Of a stretch of DNA of 64,000 nt, positions 1 through 12,690 are shown one piece after another. The notes beneath the pieces were generated by a model. The model saw only the letters and a program-made list of their open reading frames with translations, searched no databases and was not told the DNA's origin. The stretch comes from Moniliella sp. 'wahieum' (lineage: Eukaryota > Basidiomycota > Moniliellomycetes > Moniliellales > Moniliellaceae), in contig RSEE01000134.1 of NCBI GenBank assembly GCA_003971905.1, positions 62,001 to 126,000 on the forward strand. Reading direction: 5' to 3'. The position numbers were made by a program, and so were the translations under genes. The stretch's first letter is position 1. The number at the start of each line of letters is the position of its first letter.

Positions 1-1
1 A

Positions 2-749
2 TTGCGCATCCTCCCGGTCACATGCATGGTGGATGGGCAACCAAGCTTGCGGCCGAGCGGGACCAGCGTATCGTACGGCCGAGACCGACGGCCGTCCTTC
101 TTGAACTGCTGTGCGACCAGACCCGTGATCGGAGCGTGTCGTGGCGATAGGTACGCCACTTTTTGTGCTTTTTGGGTTTCTGCCACGCGACCGGGTTGCC
201 TCGGCCTCGTCTTGTTCGTCTGCCTGCTGCGCGCCAGGCGTGGTAAACAGGTCGGTCAGACACCACGAGCGAAGCTCGCCGTCGGGAGACAAGTCGACTC
301 CCTTGCCCTTTTCGGCGTGCCGGATAAGCGTGGACAAGGAGGAGGAAGGGGGGGAGGTGGGTTAGCGGGCCAATCGCATGTGCTGCATCGGCAAGATGGG
401 GGGCTAAGAAAAAAAATACACACATAGACATGGCCCCGGCGGCTTTCGGGTACCACAGGCAGCGCATCGAGCCAGGCCAAGTGCACAGCCTCGTCCTCTG
501 CTTCGATGAGTGCAAGCTGATCTGGCTGGTGCGCAGAGGGGAGGGCCAAGGGGAGCTGGAGCGGCGCGGCGGGGGGCTGGGTCAGCCAGGCGTCGGCGCG
601 CGGGGTGGCGTCCGTGGGGGGGCTGGCGGGCAGGGCACGGGCGAGGCCGCGGCGGGACGGAGGGTGGCGCAGGCGATGGCGGCGAGGGCGAGGGCCAGCG
701 ACAAGGCGGTGCGGGGGCGGCGGTGGGCGCCGGTGCGCGAGGGAGGCAT
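2..749 (-). CDS. Histidine phosphatase (phosphoglycerate-mutase-like) family protein, 3' end cut by window edge
   Basis: The start ATG at 749 opens a hydrophobic N-terminus (ALSLALALAAIAC) that reads as a signal peptide or signal anchor, so the product probably enters the secretory pathway. After a one-base frame break in a run of seven C near 615, the frame continues through LIEAEDEAVHLAWLDALP. An intron probably lies between about 430 and 360. It is followed by LIRHAEKGKGVDLSPDGELR, which carries the Arg-His catalytic signature of the histidine phosphatase superfamily, and by AQQFKKDGRRSRPYDTLVPL, which matches the RRxxPYDT block of fungal members. The gene runs off the left end, so the C-terminal catalytic histidine is not seen. 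Substrate unknown. I am fairly sure of the superfamily and not of a specific function. Confidence 0.65.
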
Positions 750-2007
750 GGTGGTGGCCGAGGAGTGAATGTGGGGGGGGGGGGGCTGCGCGCAGTTGTC
801 CGTCGCCCATCCCACATTCACGGCAAGACGCAGCGGAGGTGAAAAAATCACAGCACCCTGCGGCACCACTCCACCCGCTGAACATTTCATACCACCGCCC
901 GCTCGCAGCACGATGCATGACGCTTTCACGCTTCCCGCCGCCGAGGTACTGGTTGTGCGCCCCCGGCCTGCCCACCACAAACCGCCCCCGTGCCTGCGGC
1001 TGGTGTGCACCCTCTTTTCCCCCGCAACGCCCCTGCGCCCACCGATTCCAACGCAGCGCAGTCACTAGTACTAGTCACCTCCTAGTCACATCCCCCTCGT
1101 CGCCGAGCGGAATCTGCCACCCCCTTCGCCTGGTCCTCTCGTTCCGCCGTATGCACTCCACAATCCGCCTTTCCGCCCGCCGCTGGCCTTTTCGTTCGCC
1201 TTGCAACCAACCATCCACCCGAGAGGCCACCCCCCCACACCACGCGCGCATCCAGCCTCCTAGGGTATGTGTCCTCCCTCCTGCGCTCATCGGGATGAAA
1301 TCTACGACAGGCGGACCTACCCCCACGCTTCTCCCTGCACCCAATTTACAGGGGGGTGCACAGAAGCAGTGGCTGCGGATCTTACTCGGCTGCTGAACTT
1401 TGCTCGCGCATCCATCCATCTGCGTACGACCGTTTTGACCCTCTTGTCTCTCTTCAGATCCCTGGATGGCCGTCGCCCCCCCTTCGTCTTGTACGCCGTA
1501 CCATGCGCTCCCCCTCCCTTTCGCATGTCCTCCCTCATCCTCCCTGTATGTTGACGACAATGAATGGCATTCAACACAGTTCTGTATTCGCGTCTAGGTT
1601 CATGTTGCGCTTGTCCTGGTGGGGGATGGAGTACGGCCAGCCGGAATGCGTGGGAACGTGTCAATATATCATGTCAATGTTCACCCCGCAGGCGCCAGAC
1701 TGGGCGGGGGGGCCCGTCAGCGGCCAGGCCCAGTTCCGACAGCGGAATGGATTGTGAAAGCACGGGGGGCGCCGGGCGGAAAAGCCAGGCGACGCGGACT
1801 TGTCCCCACGCGCGGACTTGGTCTGGCGGCACACGGAGATGGTGCCCGTGTCCCGCGCCCGCACCGCAGCAGGGTCCCGCGCGCCGCGAACCTTCGGGCG
1901 GCGCCTTTCTCCGCTCCGACGCCCGTGCCCAGCGGCTTTTAAAGCGGGCGGCGGCAGGAGACGCAACTCCAGATCCAACCCCCCACCCACCCACCCGCAC
2001 CTCCGCC
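750..2007. other. Divergent intergenic region, no gene seen
   Basis: This is the shared 5' region of the leftward phosphatase gene and rightward ILV5. It is C-rich on the + strand and holds many overlapping open frames in all phases, none with recognisable protein content. A CACTAGTACTAGTCACC palindromic stretch lies near 1063-1080. I see no tRNA and no clear TATA box. Confidence 0.5.
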
Positions 2008-3222
2008 ATGGCTGCCCGTGCCCCCAGACCGCCCTCCGTGCCGCCAGCGCATCGGCCTTGCCGCGTTGCTGCCCCTCGCTCCGCCCCGGCTGCGCGCGCG
2101 CTCAGCACCCTTGTCGTGGCGGTGCCCGCGCTGCTCGCCCCGCCGTGCGCGCTGCCGCGCCCACCTCGTCCGCGTTGTGCGCACGCTCAAGTTTGCCGAT
2201 GCGGACGAGACGGTGTACGAGCGCTGGGACTGGCGACGGAGAAGCTGCAGAGCTAATTTAAGAACGACACGTTTGCCGTCATTGCTATGGCTCGCAGGGC
2301 TACGCTCAGTCGCTCAACTTGCGCGACAATGGCATGAATGTGATTGTTGGTGTTGTGAGGGTGGCCGACGTTCGTGGCAGGAGGCCCAGAGGACGGGTAC
2401 GTGCCGGGCAAGACGTGTTCCTATTGAGGAGGCGATCAACAAGGGCACCATCATTATGAACCTTCTTTCGGACGCTGCCCAGTCGGAGCTGTGGCCCAGA
2501 TTGCGCCCCTGATCACGCCGGGCAAGACGCTCTACTTTTCGCATGGCTTCTCGGTCGTGTTCAAGGACGACACGCCGTTGTGCCCCCCAAGGACGTTGAC
2601 GTGATTCTTTGCGCGCCCAGGGCTCGGGCCGCACGGTGCGCAGCTCTACCTCGAGGGCAAGGGAATCAACTCGTCGGTTGCCGTGTACCAAGACGTGACG
2701 GGCAAGGCCCTGGAAAAGGCGGTCGCTACCGGCATTGCCGTTGGCTCGGGCTACATTTACGAGACCACCTTTGAGAAGGAGGTTTACTCGGACCTGTATG
2801 GCGAGCGTGGTGCCCTCATGGGTGGCATCCAGGGCATGTTCAAGGCGCAGTACGACGTGCTTCGTGAGAATGGCCACTCGCCCTCGGAGGCATTCAACGA
2901 GACGGTTGAGGAGGCTCTGCAATCGCTCTACCCGCTTGTTGGGGAACACGGCATGGACTACATGTACAAGGCCTGCTCCACCACGGCCCGTCGTGGTGCG
3001 CTCGACTGGGCGCCCGAGTTTGAGAAGGCCAACAAGCCCGTGTTTGAGCGCCTGTACGCCTCGGTCCGCAAGGGTGACGAGACGCGCCGCACGCTCGAGT
3101 TTGCCTCCCGCCCCACCTACCGCGAGGACTATGACAAGGAGACCGACGCGATTGCCGACCAGGAGATGTGGCGCGTTGGCCACACCGTTCGTGCCCTCCG
3201 CCCTGACCGCCAGAACAAGTAA
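2008..3222 (+). CDS. ILV5: Ketol-acid reductoisomerase, mitochondrial
   Basis: This is the NADPH-dependent acetohydroxyacid isomeroreductase of isoleucine and valine synthesis, acting in the mitochondrial matrix. The start at 2008 (MAARAPRPP) gives an Arg/Ala-rich targeting peptide. LKFADADETVYERWDW leads into the Rossmann fold, where one G is missing at about 2283 in the VIGYGSQGYAQSLN segment. EEAINKGTIIMNLLSDAAQ, TPGKTLYFSHGFSVVFKDD and PKDVDVILCAP follow, then a long clean frame from about 2683 to the stop with the acid-rich C-terminal domain (YSDLYGERGALMGGIQGMF, EALQSLYPLVGEHGMDYMY). The ending RALRPDRQNK is typical. The span codes for about 405 residues, the usual length. Several one-base losses (near 2150, 2283, 2350 and 2622) split the frame but conservation is unbroken. 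Identification is certain; whether the copy is functional depends on the frame breaks being sequencing errors. Confidence 0.93.
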
Positions 3223-3648
3223 ATGGACTCCCCGCTCCGCTGCATCTTTCCTGTTCTCGTCTTCATGCCCAAAAATGTGTACAGCACCCCATCCCTGCTT
3301 GCCTTGTTTTCTGTACTATTTCAGCTATAGTCGCTCGGGCCTCTGTACCGTCCGACACACAACAACGTAGTGCCCCCCGCCTTGACTCTGCCCGGGTCTC
3401 TCACGAGGTGAACGAAGAATTTTCGAATTGATATCGATCCTGTGAACGAGCGAGAAGGGCTTACTAGTTATAGGCTGAATCCACCCGTTACCGTAAGGCG
3501 CACCTGCTTTAATGTTGGTCTCCAGGGAGCGAGCTACATGAGGCACGGCAGTGGCTTCGACGCCTGACTTCAACCACTGGCCAAGAAAGGGGAACAAGTA
3601 TACATCAATGTGATTGGCATTGCTCTACTGTGGGAGGCTCGACTCACC
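3223..3648. other. Convergent 3' intergenic region, no gene seen
   Basis: This stretch lies between the ILV5 and LYS4 stop codons and should hold both 3' ends. It contains T-rich pyrimidine tracts after ILV5 and no coherent reading frame. No RNA gene was found. Confidence 0.5.
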
Positions 3649-5978
3649 TCAAAGGCGCTTGCGGATCCACTCCTCCAGCCCACCGGCCAAGAAAAGGTCC
3701 TGCACATTCTCCGCGACCGTCGTCTTGGTTTGGTATGTGACTTTGGATCCGTCCGCGCGAGTCTGCACCACCCGGCCATCGGCCGAGGAAACGTCGAGGG
3801 TCTGGTCCAACGCTTGGAGGGTAGCCTTGCCATCCTTGGTTCCGGCTCCGCGTGCGGCGTCCTTGGCATACTCGGCGGTCAAAGCGTCTACCAGCGCTGG
3901 GCACTCGAGGCAAATCAGGCCATTGTTGGTCGCGTTGCGCTTGAAAATGTCACCAAACGAGCCGGCGAGCACGATGGGTACACCAGCGTACTTGAGCGCC
4001 GTCGCGGCCTGTTCACGGGACGAACCGGTACCAAAGTTGTACCCGCCCACCAGAACCACTCCCTTGCTCACGCCTTCCACCGCCGGTTCATCAGCATGCC
4101 GCGCCCGCACCCCGCCACCACCTTGGCAAAGTCCACATCGTAATTCTCCATCACCACCTCGGCTTGCTTGGCCGGGGTCATGTCGTCTTGGTAGGTGTAC
4201 TTGCCCGGGTACAGGGCATCGGTGTTGAGGTTGTCCTGCGGGGCACAGGAACGGTCCAGAAAAGTGGGACGGGAAGCCAGGGAGCAACGTGCCTGTCGTC
4301 TGTGCTGCTTCCTTCTCGGACTCTGGGCTGGGCTCTTACTCTGAGCTGGCGCGTTGGTTGTCCAAGAAAAGACAGGACGGGTCATCTGGGCCAACGAGGG
4401 GTCCAGATCGGCCGGTCCACAAATCTTGCCTGCCGTCGCCGACGCAGCGACAACAGCTGGGGAAGCAAGGTAGGCCAACGCGTTGGGCGAGCCCATGCGG
4501 CCCTTGTAGTTTCGGTTGGTGGCTGAGATACCCACCTCGCCATCCTCCAGCAAGCCGGTACCCAGGCCAATGCACGGCCCACATCCGGCCGGAAGCGGCC
4601 TGGCGCCCGCAGCTAGCAGTGTGCCCCAATCGCCTGCCTCCTCCGACGCCCGCTGCACCACGCTGGAAGCTGCCGCGACGTAAAATTCGACGCCGGGCGC
4701 TACTTTTTTACCGCGCAGCACTTCGGCCGCGGCATGGAGGTCGGACTGGCGCGAGTTGACGCACGAAACGAGGTAGGCCTTGTTGATTGCAATCTGTTGC
4801 TGGCTCAGTTGGCTTAATGGCGTAGCTACCTTGACCGAGTTGGGCCCGGACACGTGTGGCGCCAGTTGACTCAGGTCGAGCCGCAGCGTCTTGGAGTAGA
4901 ATGCGTCCGGGTCGGAGCGAACGAGGTTGTGAGCTAGCTGGTCTAAGCGTTTCAGGTTGAGTCGCGGGTGGTTCTGAGCCAAAGAAGGGGAGGAACCGAA
5001 TTGGAACTTGTCCATGCCCCGGATCAACTTTTCGTACCATCCCAATGTCGTATCGTCCACTGCAAATACCCCTGCCAACGCGCCCCACTCGGTAGTCATG
5101 TTGGCGATCGACAGACGCTCGTCCACGCTCAACGTACTCACCCCGGGGCCGGTAAACTCAATGGCGCAGTTGAGCACTTGGTCTTGGTCAAAGTACCCAC
5201 ACAACGCAATGATCACATCTTTCCCCGTCACCCCGGGTGGCAAATGACCCGTCAACTCGACCTTGACTTGTTCCGGAATCTGCCACCAGGTCTGGCCCGT
5301 GGCCCAGATCGCTGCCGCATCCGTTCGGACCACTGGCGTGCCCACACAGCCCACCCCGCCGTACATGTTGGAATGCGAATCGCTGGCGACAGCCAGCGTT
5401 TGCGGGAACGCGTACCTTCCTCAATCATCACTTGATGCCCAATCCCACGCCCGGCCGGGTAAAACGACACATCTTGTTCCCGGGCAAAAGCTTGGATCCT
5501 GCTGTACTTTTCCAAGTTCTTGGCCGACTTGTTCTGCACGTCGTGGTCCAGCGCGAACGCCACCTGGTCCGGGTTGGCAATCTTACTGGCCCCAATGGAA
5601 CGGAACCTGGTGGGGGAGACACCAACGTCAGTCCCTCTGTCTGTGTACCCTCTGGGTACCCTCTGGCCCGTACCACAGCTAAAACCCCCGGGGGGAGGTA
5701 TACGTACTTGGAGATAACCGGCCCCGTATTGTCGGGGTCATGACCACATTGGGACGAATGTTGACGCTATCGCCGGCCTGGACTGTAACGCCAGGCCGAA
5801 GGTCGACGGCATACCGCTGCACAATCTTCTCAATCAACGTTTGCGGCACGGCGGCCTGCGCGCGCGCCGAGACGGAGAAGAAGGCGCGAGGGCCAGACAG
5901 GGTGGCAGGGCGCAACAAGGTCTGACGAGGCACGGCGCGCCACCCAGCAGGACGGGGCAGGACGCGGGGGGCGAGCAT
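3649..5978 (-). CDS. LYS4: Homoaconitase, mitochondrial
   Basis: This [4Fe-4S] hydro-lyase of the fungal alpha-aminoadipate lysine pathway interconverts homocitrate/homoaconitate and homoisocitrate in mitochondria. The start at 5978 ([12 protein letters not shown]) gives a basic targeting peptide. The catalytic core begins [18 protein letters not shown]. An intron at 5607-5707 (GTACGT...CAG) joins GPVISK to [33 protein letters not shown] and [15 protein letters not shown] carry the three cluster cysteines, and the SCVNSR form separates homoaconitase from aconitase. The C-terminal swivel domain has [32 protein letters not shown] and [18 protein letters not shown] segment near 4240-4330 is probably a second intron, with borders unclear because of nearby frame breaks. 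The span fits about 740 residues, normal for the family. Frame breaks occur near 5390, 5430 and 4080. Confidence 0.93.
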
Positions 5979-8900
5979 GGTGGGGAGGTGGTGGTTACCT
6001 GGACCAAGCGTCAAGCGTCAAGCGTCAGGCCTCAGGGCCGGCGGAGGGGCAGCTGGGGGGATATTGATATGGTTGATCCACTCTGTAACCCCAGTCTGGG
6101 GATTCCGAATCACGCTTTTTTTTCGCTGCCGCCAGGCGCAGGCGGAGAAGAGGCGGGAGAGGCTGGACAGTGGCCAGGTGCTAGTCATTAGAGACGATTT
6201 GTCAGGCGTTGATTTTACTCCGTGCCCATTTCAATCCCAGCCCACCTCGTCTTCCTCTCCTTGGACGGGGTTAAGCGCGCTAAGCGTTAAAGGTCGGAAG
6301 TTGAGGCCAGGCCTACTTCAGCGCTTCAACCTGCCACTCCGCCTGCCTCAGCTCAAAGAACCATTCGTGGCTTGTCTCCTTTCCCCCACACAGCGTGGTG
6401 GAACAACTGTGACAGGGAAAGGACACCTTTTATCTTACTTGCCTTTTAGACGTCTGTCCGACGCTAGTGATGATCGATGAACGTTGAATAGAGACGAAAC
6501 ACTTGATTTGGCCTCATATGTGTCCAAGGCGCAAGAGAGAGAACGCGTACCACGAGAACCTCAAAACTTCCGGCTTTTGGATTCACACTGACGCTTTCAA
6601 CCAGGTAAAGAGAGAAGTGTGCTGATAACAGGGTAAGGGTCCGTCGTAGCCCCCGCGCCGATTTCCTTCTTGCGCACACGAGTCGGACAGCGCACTCACG
6701 CGGCGGGAACAGTCAATCATGTCTACATTTGCCGCGGTGATGCTTAGCGTTTCCATGCATACTATGCCTATTACCAGTTACGGGGCCCTGGTAGTAAGGC
6801 ACCCCTCTTTGGTATAGGCTAGTCTCTCGCTTGAGCAGTAGGTGGCAACAGCCGATGGACCGATGGACCGAGATGGGGCAAGTCATGAGGGGGTCTCACA
6901 TGGCCATTGCAGGGCAGGTATCAGTTGCATAGCAGCGAGGCATCTAGTACCACTACTGGCCCCAACTTCCCCTCATCAGGATTCCACAGAGGATGGTTCT
7001 TATTAATACCCGCAGATCTAGTGTCCCCACACTGTGGAAATGTCATAGTTTGGCTGATCTCGCTCTCATTTCCAATTCCTTCGTCTCGAGCGTCTCGCTC
7101 CTTCCCTGTTTCTTCCACTTCGCACAATGTCCTCTGTTCTTGCTTGTTCTCCAGGAACGATTGCTACACCCCTTGGCCTAGTCCGATTCTGGTCTCCCTC
7201 GCCTTAGCCCCGACTGTGACAGGAAAAGCCCCCCCTGTAGAAAAGTTCATCGCCCATGGTCCCTCTATGACGGCACCTTCGTACTGTGTCTTCCCTCCTC
7301 CAAACTTCATCAGTCGAAAGTACTGCCACACTGCAGCCACTCGTCGTGAATCATATCTCACCATCCTGCGTTTCGTACGTTCCCAATCCGGTGCCGGCCT
7401 TTGCTCCGCCTGGGGGCAAAGAAAAAGCTCATATTGACCCACCAGATGGGGGGCGGGTGCTGCTTCAACATCTCTTCAGCACACTCAGCCCATCATGACG
7501 TGGATCCTGTGCACGACATGCAAAGCCCTGGTGCCAGACTACACCATCAGTCATAAATGCTGCCCCCATTGTAAGGCATTCCTGCCAAACATGCACCATT
7601 GATATTAGCTTCCATCGAAGCATTTCCTTCGTGTTATTAGGTTCAAGCCATTTTGCCATCTCGCCTCCCTTTTTCCATCTATTCACGTGCACGTCTTGTT
7701 GATGCTGCATACTCATAAATATCCTCTCCTCACGAGGTTCATAGCTCTCTCCAGGTGATGGTCGCGGTACGCCACACACTCTCTTTTGCCTATAAAGAGA
7801 TTTTGTTCTTTCACCTCACTTGACTGCTGACAAGCTATAGTACCTCTTTGCTTCCAGAACCCCCATTGAAACCCTCTGCCGTCACCACACAACGCACGCT
7901 ACTTCCCTTACCGACTTGGCGTTTGCTCTCCGCGCCCCCCCTCCGTGTTCCACTGGGCAAAACCAACCCCAAACTACAACTCACCAACAATTCAGTTTCT
8001 TATCATCCGTTCCAAGTTCGACGGTTTCGTTCTTTCGTTCCCTTGCTGCATCGCAAAAGGAAGATCATTGCGATCCGATCGCTGCATCTTTCCTTCCCCT
8101 TAGTATTGTTCCGTAACCCAACTCCCCCCCCTGCCCTCCTTCTCCTCCGTTTCCCCACTCTATACGCTCGAGGCAACACCCTCCCAGCTGAGAAAAGGTC
8201 AATGGATTCATTTTGGGGGGATGTGGTTTTGCAAGTGTGGCGTTACTGGGCCAGATTGCCACAGTAGGCATGAGGCCTCATAAGAGCGTTCTTGATAGGT
8301 TGGCCAGTGGGCAGCCAAAGTTTGTATGCATACAAGTCGGTCCTCCCAAAATATGTCATATTTTTCGACCACACTTTTCCTGTAGGCATATGTGCTCTCC
8401 ATTGGGAAGGGAAGGGGGGGATGGAAGGAGGCGCAGATACAAGGCAACAGGAGCTATCAGATCGATATAGGCAGGAACATTCCAGATATGTTTTGAAAGA
8501 TATATGTGCCGGTGTGTGAGCGAAGATGGGATATCGCAGCTGAACCACCGTGGCATATCGAGAGGTGGGAAACGGCGGTAATGCGGCATGGCCAGTCCAA
8601 AGGCATGAGAGGAAAGATGGGGGGACTCACCTCTCTTCTGAGAGGTTGCCACCCAGCGGAGATGAGATCACATTGAGGGAAACAAGAGGGCCCCTAATAG
8701 AAAACCTGTTCATACAGCAACAGACCATCAGGAACGCACAACGTTCGCCACGATAGCGCTACATTTAACCTGTAGTAGATATAGGGAAGAAGTGTGCCGT
8801 GAGAAAGGGGTGGGTCAGAAGAGGGAACCATCCTAATAGTCTCGTTGCAAACAGGGGGCCCTGAGGGCCACTGGCCCATGGCGCTGTGGGCGTGGTCGCG

Positions 8901-9111
8901 AGGGTCGAAGAGGAATTGTATCTCCCACTGAGGCCCAAGTGGACGCGAGAAGAGGGGAGGCGTAGTCATATATCAGTGGTGGCATGACACCCTCCGATCT
9001 GCATCTATGTCATGTCTATCGACTCGCGTCCCAAGGCTCCCACGAGCGAAGCGAGAGTGTGTATGGTATACAGTACTACAGTCGTGTCTGCTGCTGCGGG
9101 CTAGAGTGCGC
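5979..9111. other. 3.1 kb gene-free region between LYS4 and EXO1
   Basis: The first few hundred bases are the LYS4 upstream region; the rest lies beyond the EXO1 3' end. Base composition is more even than in the genes. AAGCGTC words occur in tandem at 6004-6026. No frame shows domain content, codon bias or conserved motifs over more than a short stretch. No tRNA B-box or rRNA was recognised. It could hold a non-coding RNA or degraded transposon sequence, but nothing here proves either. Confidence 0.5.
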
Positions 9112-12100
9112 TCAGCGGGCACGGAAGCGGGTCAAGTCAGGCACAGCCATGCCCTCGTCGTCGTCGCTCGCCACCGCCAGCACCTCCACCGCCATCGTCT
9201 CCCTGCGCGCCCCGCCGTCCCACCCGCTGCTTGTGCACCAAAGCGCGCCAGCAGCGTCCCTTTCAACCCAGCCCCCAGCCCCAGCCCCGGGGCGGACTCT
9301 ACCCTCCTCCTCCTCCTCCTCCGAACCAGCCCAGGGGCCAGCACCGCGGCACATTGACGCCGCCACCGGCCCAGCATCTGATACCTCCTCCTCTTCCTCT
9401 TCCTCCTCTGTCCACCCCCGCCGCCACCCTCGGCCGAATTGGGAGCTGCGGCCCATCCAATCTCGTCCTCCGACCTTGGCTTGAGAGATGCGGTGGGGAA
9501 ACTGCGTCGGCCAGACGTTAGCGGACTCAGCTCGCCTTCGTCCGACTGCACCTCATCTTCCTCGGACGTGTTCAGGCTCAGGTTCAGATGGGCCGACAAA
9601 TCATGCCTGTTCGTCCGTCCGCGGCCCCAGCCACCCTCGCGCCCATTTCGCTGCAACGGCAAGCTTGCCGTCACTGAAGCCCGCAGCATCCTTCGTCGTG
9701 CAATCATCGTCTCCGTCTGGGGAGAGGCGGCCGAAAGAGAGCGCTTCAATGGAGGTAAGCTAGCTGGAGCAGCATGGGGGGAGAGTGGGAGTCGCCCCTC
9801 TTTCTCCGTGGAGCGTAGGTAAGGAGTGCGCCCTTGATCCTGTCCCTGTTTCCGCAGCGGCGCCTGGCAGGCTGCAGCATCCGCCGCGCCACCCGATTGG
9901 CGTGCGCAGGCGACAGGGGCCGGGGTGTGCTGGACGTGCTGGGCACGGGCGACACGCTCGACCGTCCTCCCACTCCAGCAGAACAGGAGAAGAGATCAGC
10001 CCTTCCTCTTCCTCTTTGCTCCGAGTAGGAAGGGCGAGAGGGGCAGTAGCACCAACTGGTGTTCTCTCTCTTACCCTCTGTTCTGCTGGCCACCTAGACC
10101 GCTTCACTTCCTGCTCTGGATTAAGGTCCTGCTGTTCCGGCTCTTGCTCTTGCTCTAGCCCTTGCACTTGCGCTTGCGCTTGCTCTTGTTCTTGCTCCTC
10201 CGCCTCGCCATCCACGCCTCCGTACTGGCCGTTGCCATCGTTTTCGTCTTCCTCCCAGTCTTCCATGCCCAGCTGAAGCGTGCGCCGCACGCGGCCCTCG
10301 GGCCCGGCCAGACGCAAGGGCATCAGTGGGGCAGGCCAAGCCCGAATGCGTTTGGTGCGTGGTGACGGGGTGCCCGTGGAAGAGAGGGACTGACTCCGTT
10401 TCCGCCCGCTTCGCACCGGAGACGAAGGTGCGGCAGATGCATCACCTTCCGATACATGGTCCGATGCTACACTTGAAATGCTGGCACTCCGAGGTCGGCG
10501 GCGCGTGTGGCCACGCAAGGACGGCCGGCGTGACGGGCTTACCACCTCGGGTCTCTGCTCGCAGTTCTCCTCATTACCCTCTGGGATGGCGGTCGTTGCT
10601 TGCGCCTCCCAACCGTCGCCGGAAGGAGCTGGCGGGGCCATCCCAGACGCAGCGGCCGAACGTGCCGACGCGCCTGCTTCCCCCTGGCCACGGTCCGGTA
10701 GGGCTGGCAATAAGGTAAACAGTTGCGTTTCCGCAAGCACTTGTGTCTCCCCCATCCCACGTACCTTGGTCTGCGGTGTCCGCCATGCATCTGCGCCCCA
10801 GTATTCGTTTTTGGTCTCAGCCCCAGTTTCGGTCTCAGCCTCAATCTCGATCTCGGTCTCGGTCTCGGTCTCGTGTCGGTCCACATGCGGTGGCGCGGGC
10901 ATTGACGGAGCTGGTGTTATTGGGCCTGCCTTCTTTGCCTCGTTCCAGCCACAGCCGGTTGAGGCTTGGCGAAAAAACGACTGCGAAGCGTGGCGCGGCC
11001 CACAGGGGTCCTTTGCGATGCATGCTCCCGGACAGGTGGCGTTGGCGCAGGTCCGCCCGGGCGCTTGAGCGGCGAAGGCGTCCGCAGAGGAGCGGGCAAG
11101 GGAGTGGAAGTGGATGTGGATGGGACAGGGGTGGACTTGGCCCGGGCAAAAAAGGATCCTAAAGTGCGCGGCGGGCGCGCCGAGGAAGGTGTCGACCCAG
11201 GTTTGAATAACTGCAACGTGCCTGGCGAGGCAGGACGAGGGTTCCGACGGCCGCAGGCGGGGCAGCGGCGGCGGAGAAGGAGGAAGCGGTGCCTGTCTTG
11301 CCAGAAGTCAAACCGAGACGGGAGGCGGAGCGAGCAAAGGGAACGGGGCCTTCAGGGGTTGGTACGTCATTGGGTCCAGGTTTCCCAGCGCAATCCCGCG
11401 CGCCACCTCCTCCTCGATCCAGGGCCCAATGGTGTGTTCGGCACGTCGCCGCTCTTGGCTCACCTCGGCATCTTCGCTCGGCCCTGGTGCAGGCAGCGGA
11501 GCCAAACAGACCAACTTTCCCTTGCCGCGTGGGTCCCATACGCGCTGATGCAAGAAGGTGAGTTCGGCACGGCGAAAGGCAGCAAGATACGCGTCGACCC
11601 GGCTCGGCTTCTTCTTTTGAGCATCGCTGCTGCCATATTTTCAGCACCGTCTTCCGCACCGGGGCCCTCCATCCCTTCTTCACCCGAGGGCTCCACAGAC
11701 GGGAGACTCGTCTTGCCCTCAAACAACAGATGCCGGACCACACGAGCCGGCGACCCATAGCGGCGGATCAATGCGGTGGCCGAGCGCAGGCCAATGCCGG
11801 CCAAGCCGGGCAGGTAATCGCACCCGCTCAACAGGGCGGCATGGCGAAGATGGGTGAGCGCTTTGAGCTGACGAGTGTCGGCCCAGGGAGGGGCGGAAGG
11901 GTGGGTGCCCGACGCGTCGGCAGCGGCAGGCGAGGCCCAGTCGTGCCACGGCTGCGACGCGGCGGCGCGGCCGGAGCCCAAGGCGGGGACTTTGGCGCGG
12001 GGCAGGTCCTGGGCGGACAGGGCGAGGCAGGAGCCGTCGGGCTGGAGCTTGGTGAGCAGCAGGCGGGTGCCATAGACGAGCAGGTCCGAGTCTTCGGACA

Positions 12101-12606
12101 GGATGCCATCGACCAGGCCGACGCGCTCGAGGAAGGCCATCTGCGCATCGGCCTCGTAGGGCGCGACGAGGAAGTCGACGCCGAGGTGGGCGAGGCGGTC
12201 CATCAGCGCGCGAGCCATGGCGGGGGTGATGTCGACGGCCTTGGCGCAGAGCTCGCGGGCGGAGGGATGGCCGGAGCGCACGGCGGCGGCGGCGGCGTCT
12301 CGGGGCGGCGCGGGCGGCGGCGCGGGCGGCCTCGGTGCTGCTTGCTGGGCAGGCGGCCGCCGTCAAGACGAGGAGGGGCACGACGCCGTGTGGCGCAGGA
12401 GGCGGATGCGCGCCAGGGCGTAGCCGCAGTAGAGGTCGGGGCTGACGGGGGCGGCGGCGGCGGCGGGACGAGCTCGGGGGCGCAGGCGTACGCGCCGCGG
12501 TGGAGCCAGACGTAGGCGTCGACGGCGACGGTGCGGCCGGCGAGCTGGCGGACGTGGGCGGGGCGCTCGACGTCGCGCACAAGCGGGAGGAGGCCCGAGA
12601 TGCCAT
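9112..12606 (-). CDS. EXO1: Exonuclease 1, RAD2/XPG-family 5'-3' DNA exonuclease and flap nuclease
   Basis: Exo1 acts in mismatch repair, double-strand-break end resection and meiosis in the nucleus. The ATG at 12606 is followed by one missing G; the next frame reads GISGLLPLVRD, the family N-terminus. The XPG-N region has VAVDAYVWLHRGAYACAPEL. The XPG-I core has VAPYEADAQMAFLERVGLVD and SEDSDLLVYGTRLLLTKL with the metal-binding acidic residues. The helix-hairpin element is LSGCDYLPGLAGIGLRSA. The HRGAYACA form marks EXO1 rather than FEN1 or RAD2. The long tail is disordered and holds RTLGSFFARAK, which resembles a PCNA-interacting box, and ATLRSRFFAKP. The chosen 3' end gives an acidic tail ending VPDLTRFRAR. 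The span is about 1,160 codons, long for the family, with several frame breaks and possibly an unrecognised intron near 9750. Confidence 0.88.
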
Positions 12607-12658
12607 GGGCGACCGCCAGCCGAGGGAGCGGGTGTGGGCAGCGCACGCGAAGCCTTCT

Positions 12659-12690
12659 CTACGCGCCTGAACGCGTCGCGTCGCCGCAGC
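12659..12690 (-). promoter_or_regulatory. Possible MCB (ACGCGT) cell-cycle box upstream of EXO1
   Basis: ACGCGT sits at 12671-12676, about 65 bp upstream of the EXO1 start, flanked by ACGCGC (12661) and TCGCGTCG (from 12676). MluI boxes bound by MBF-type factors drive G1/S expression of DNA replication and repair genes in ascomycete yeasts. Its role in this fungus is inferred. Confidence 0.4.
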
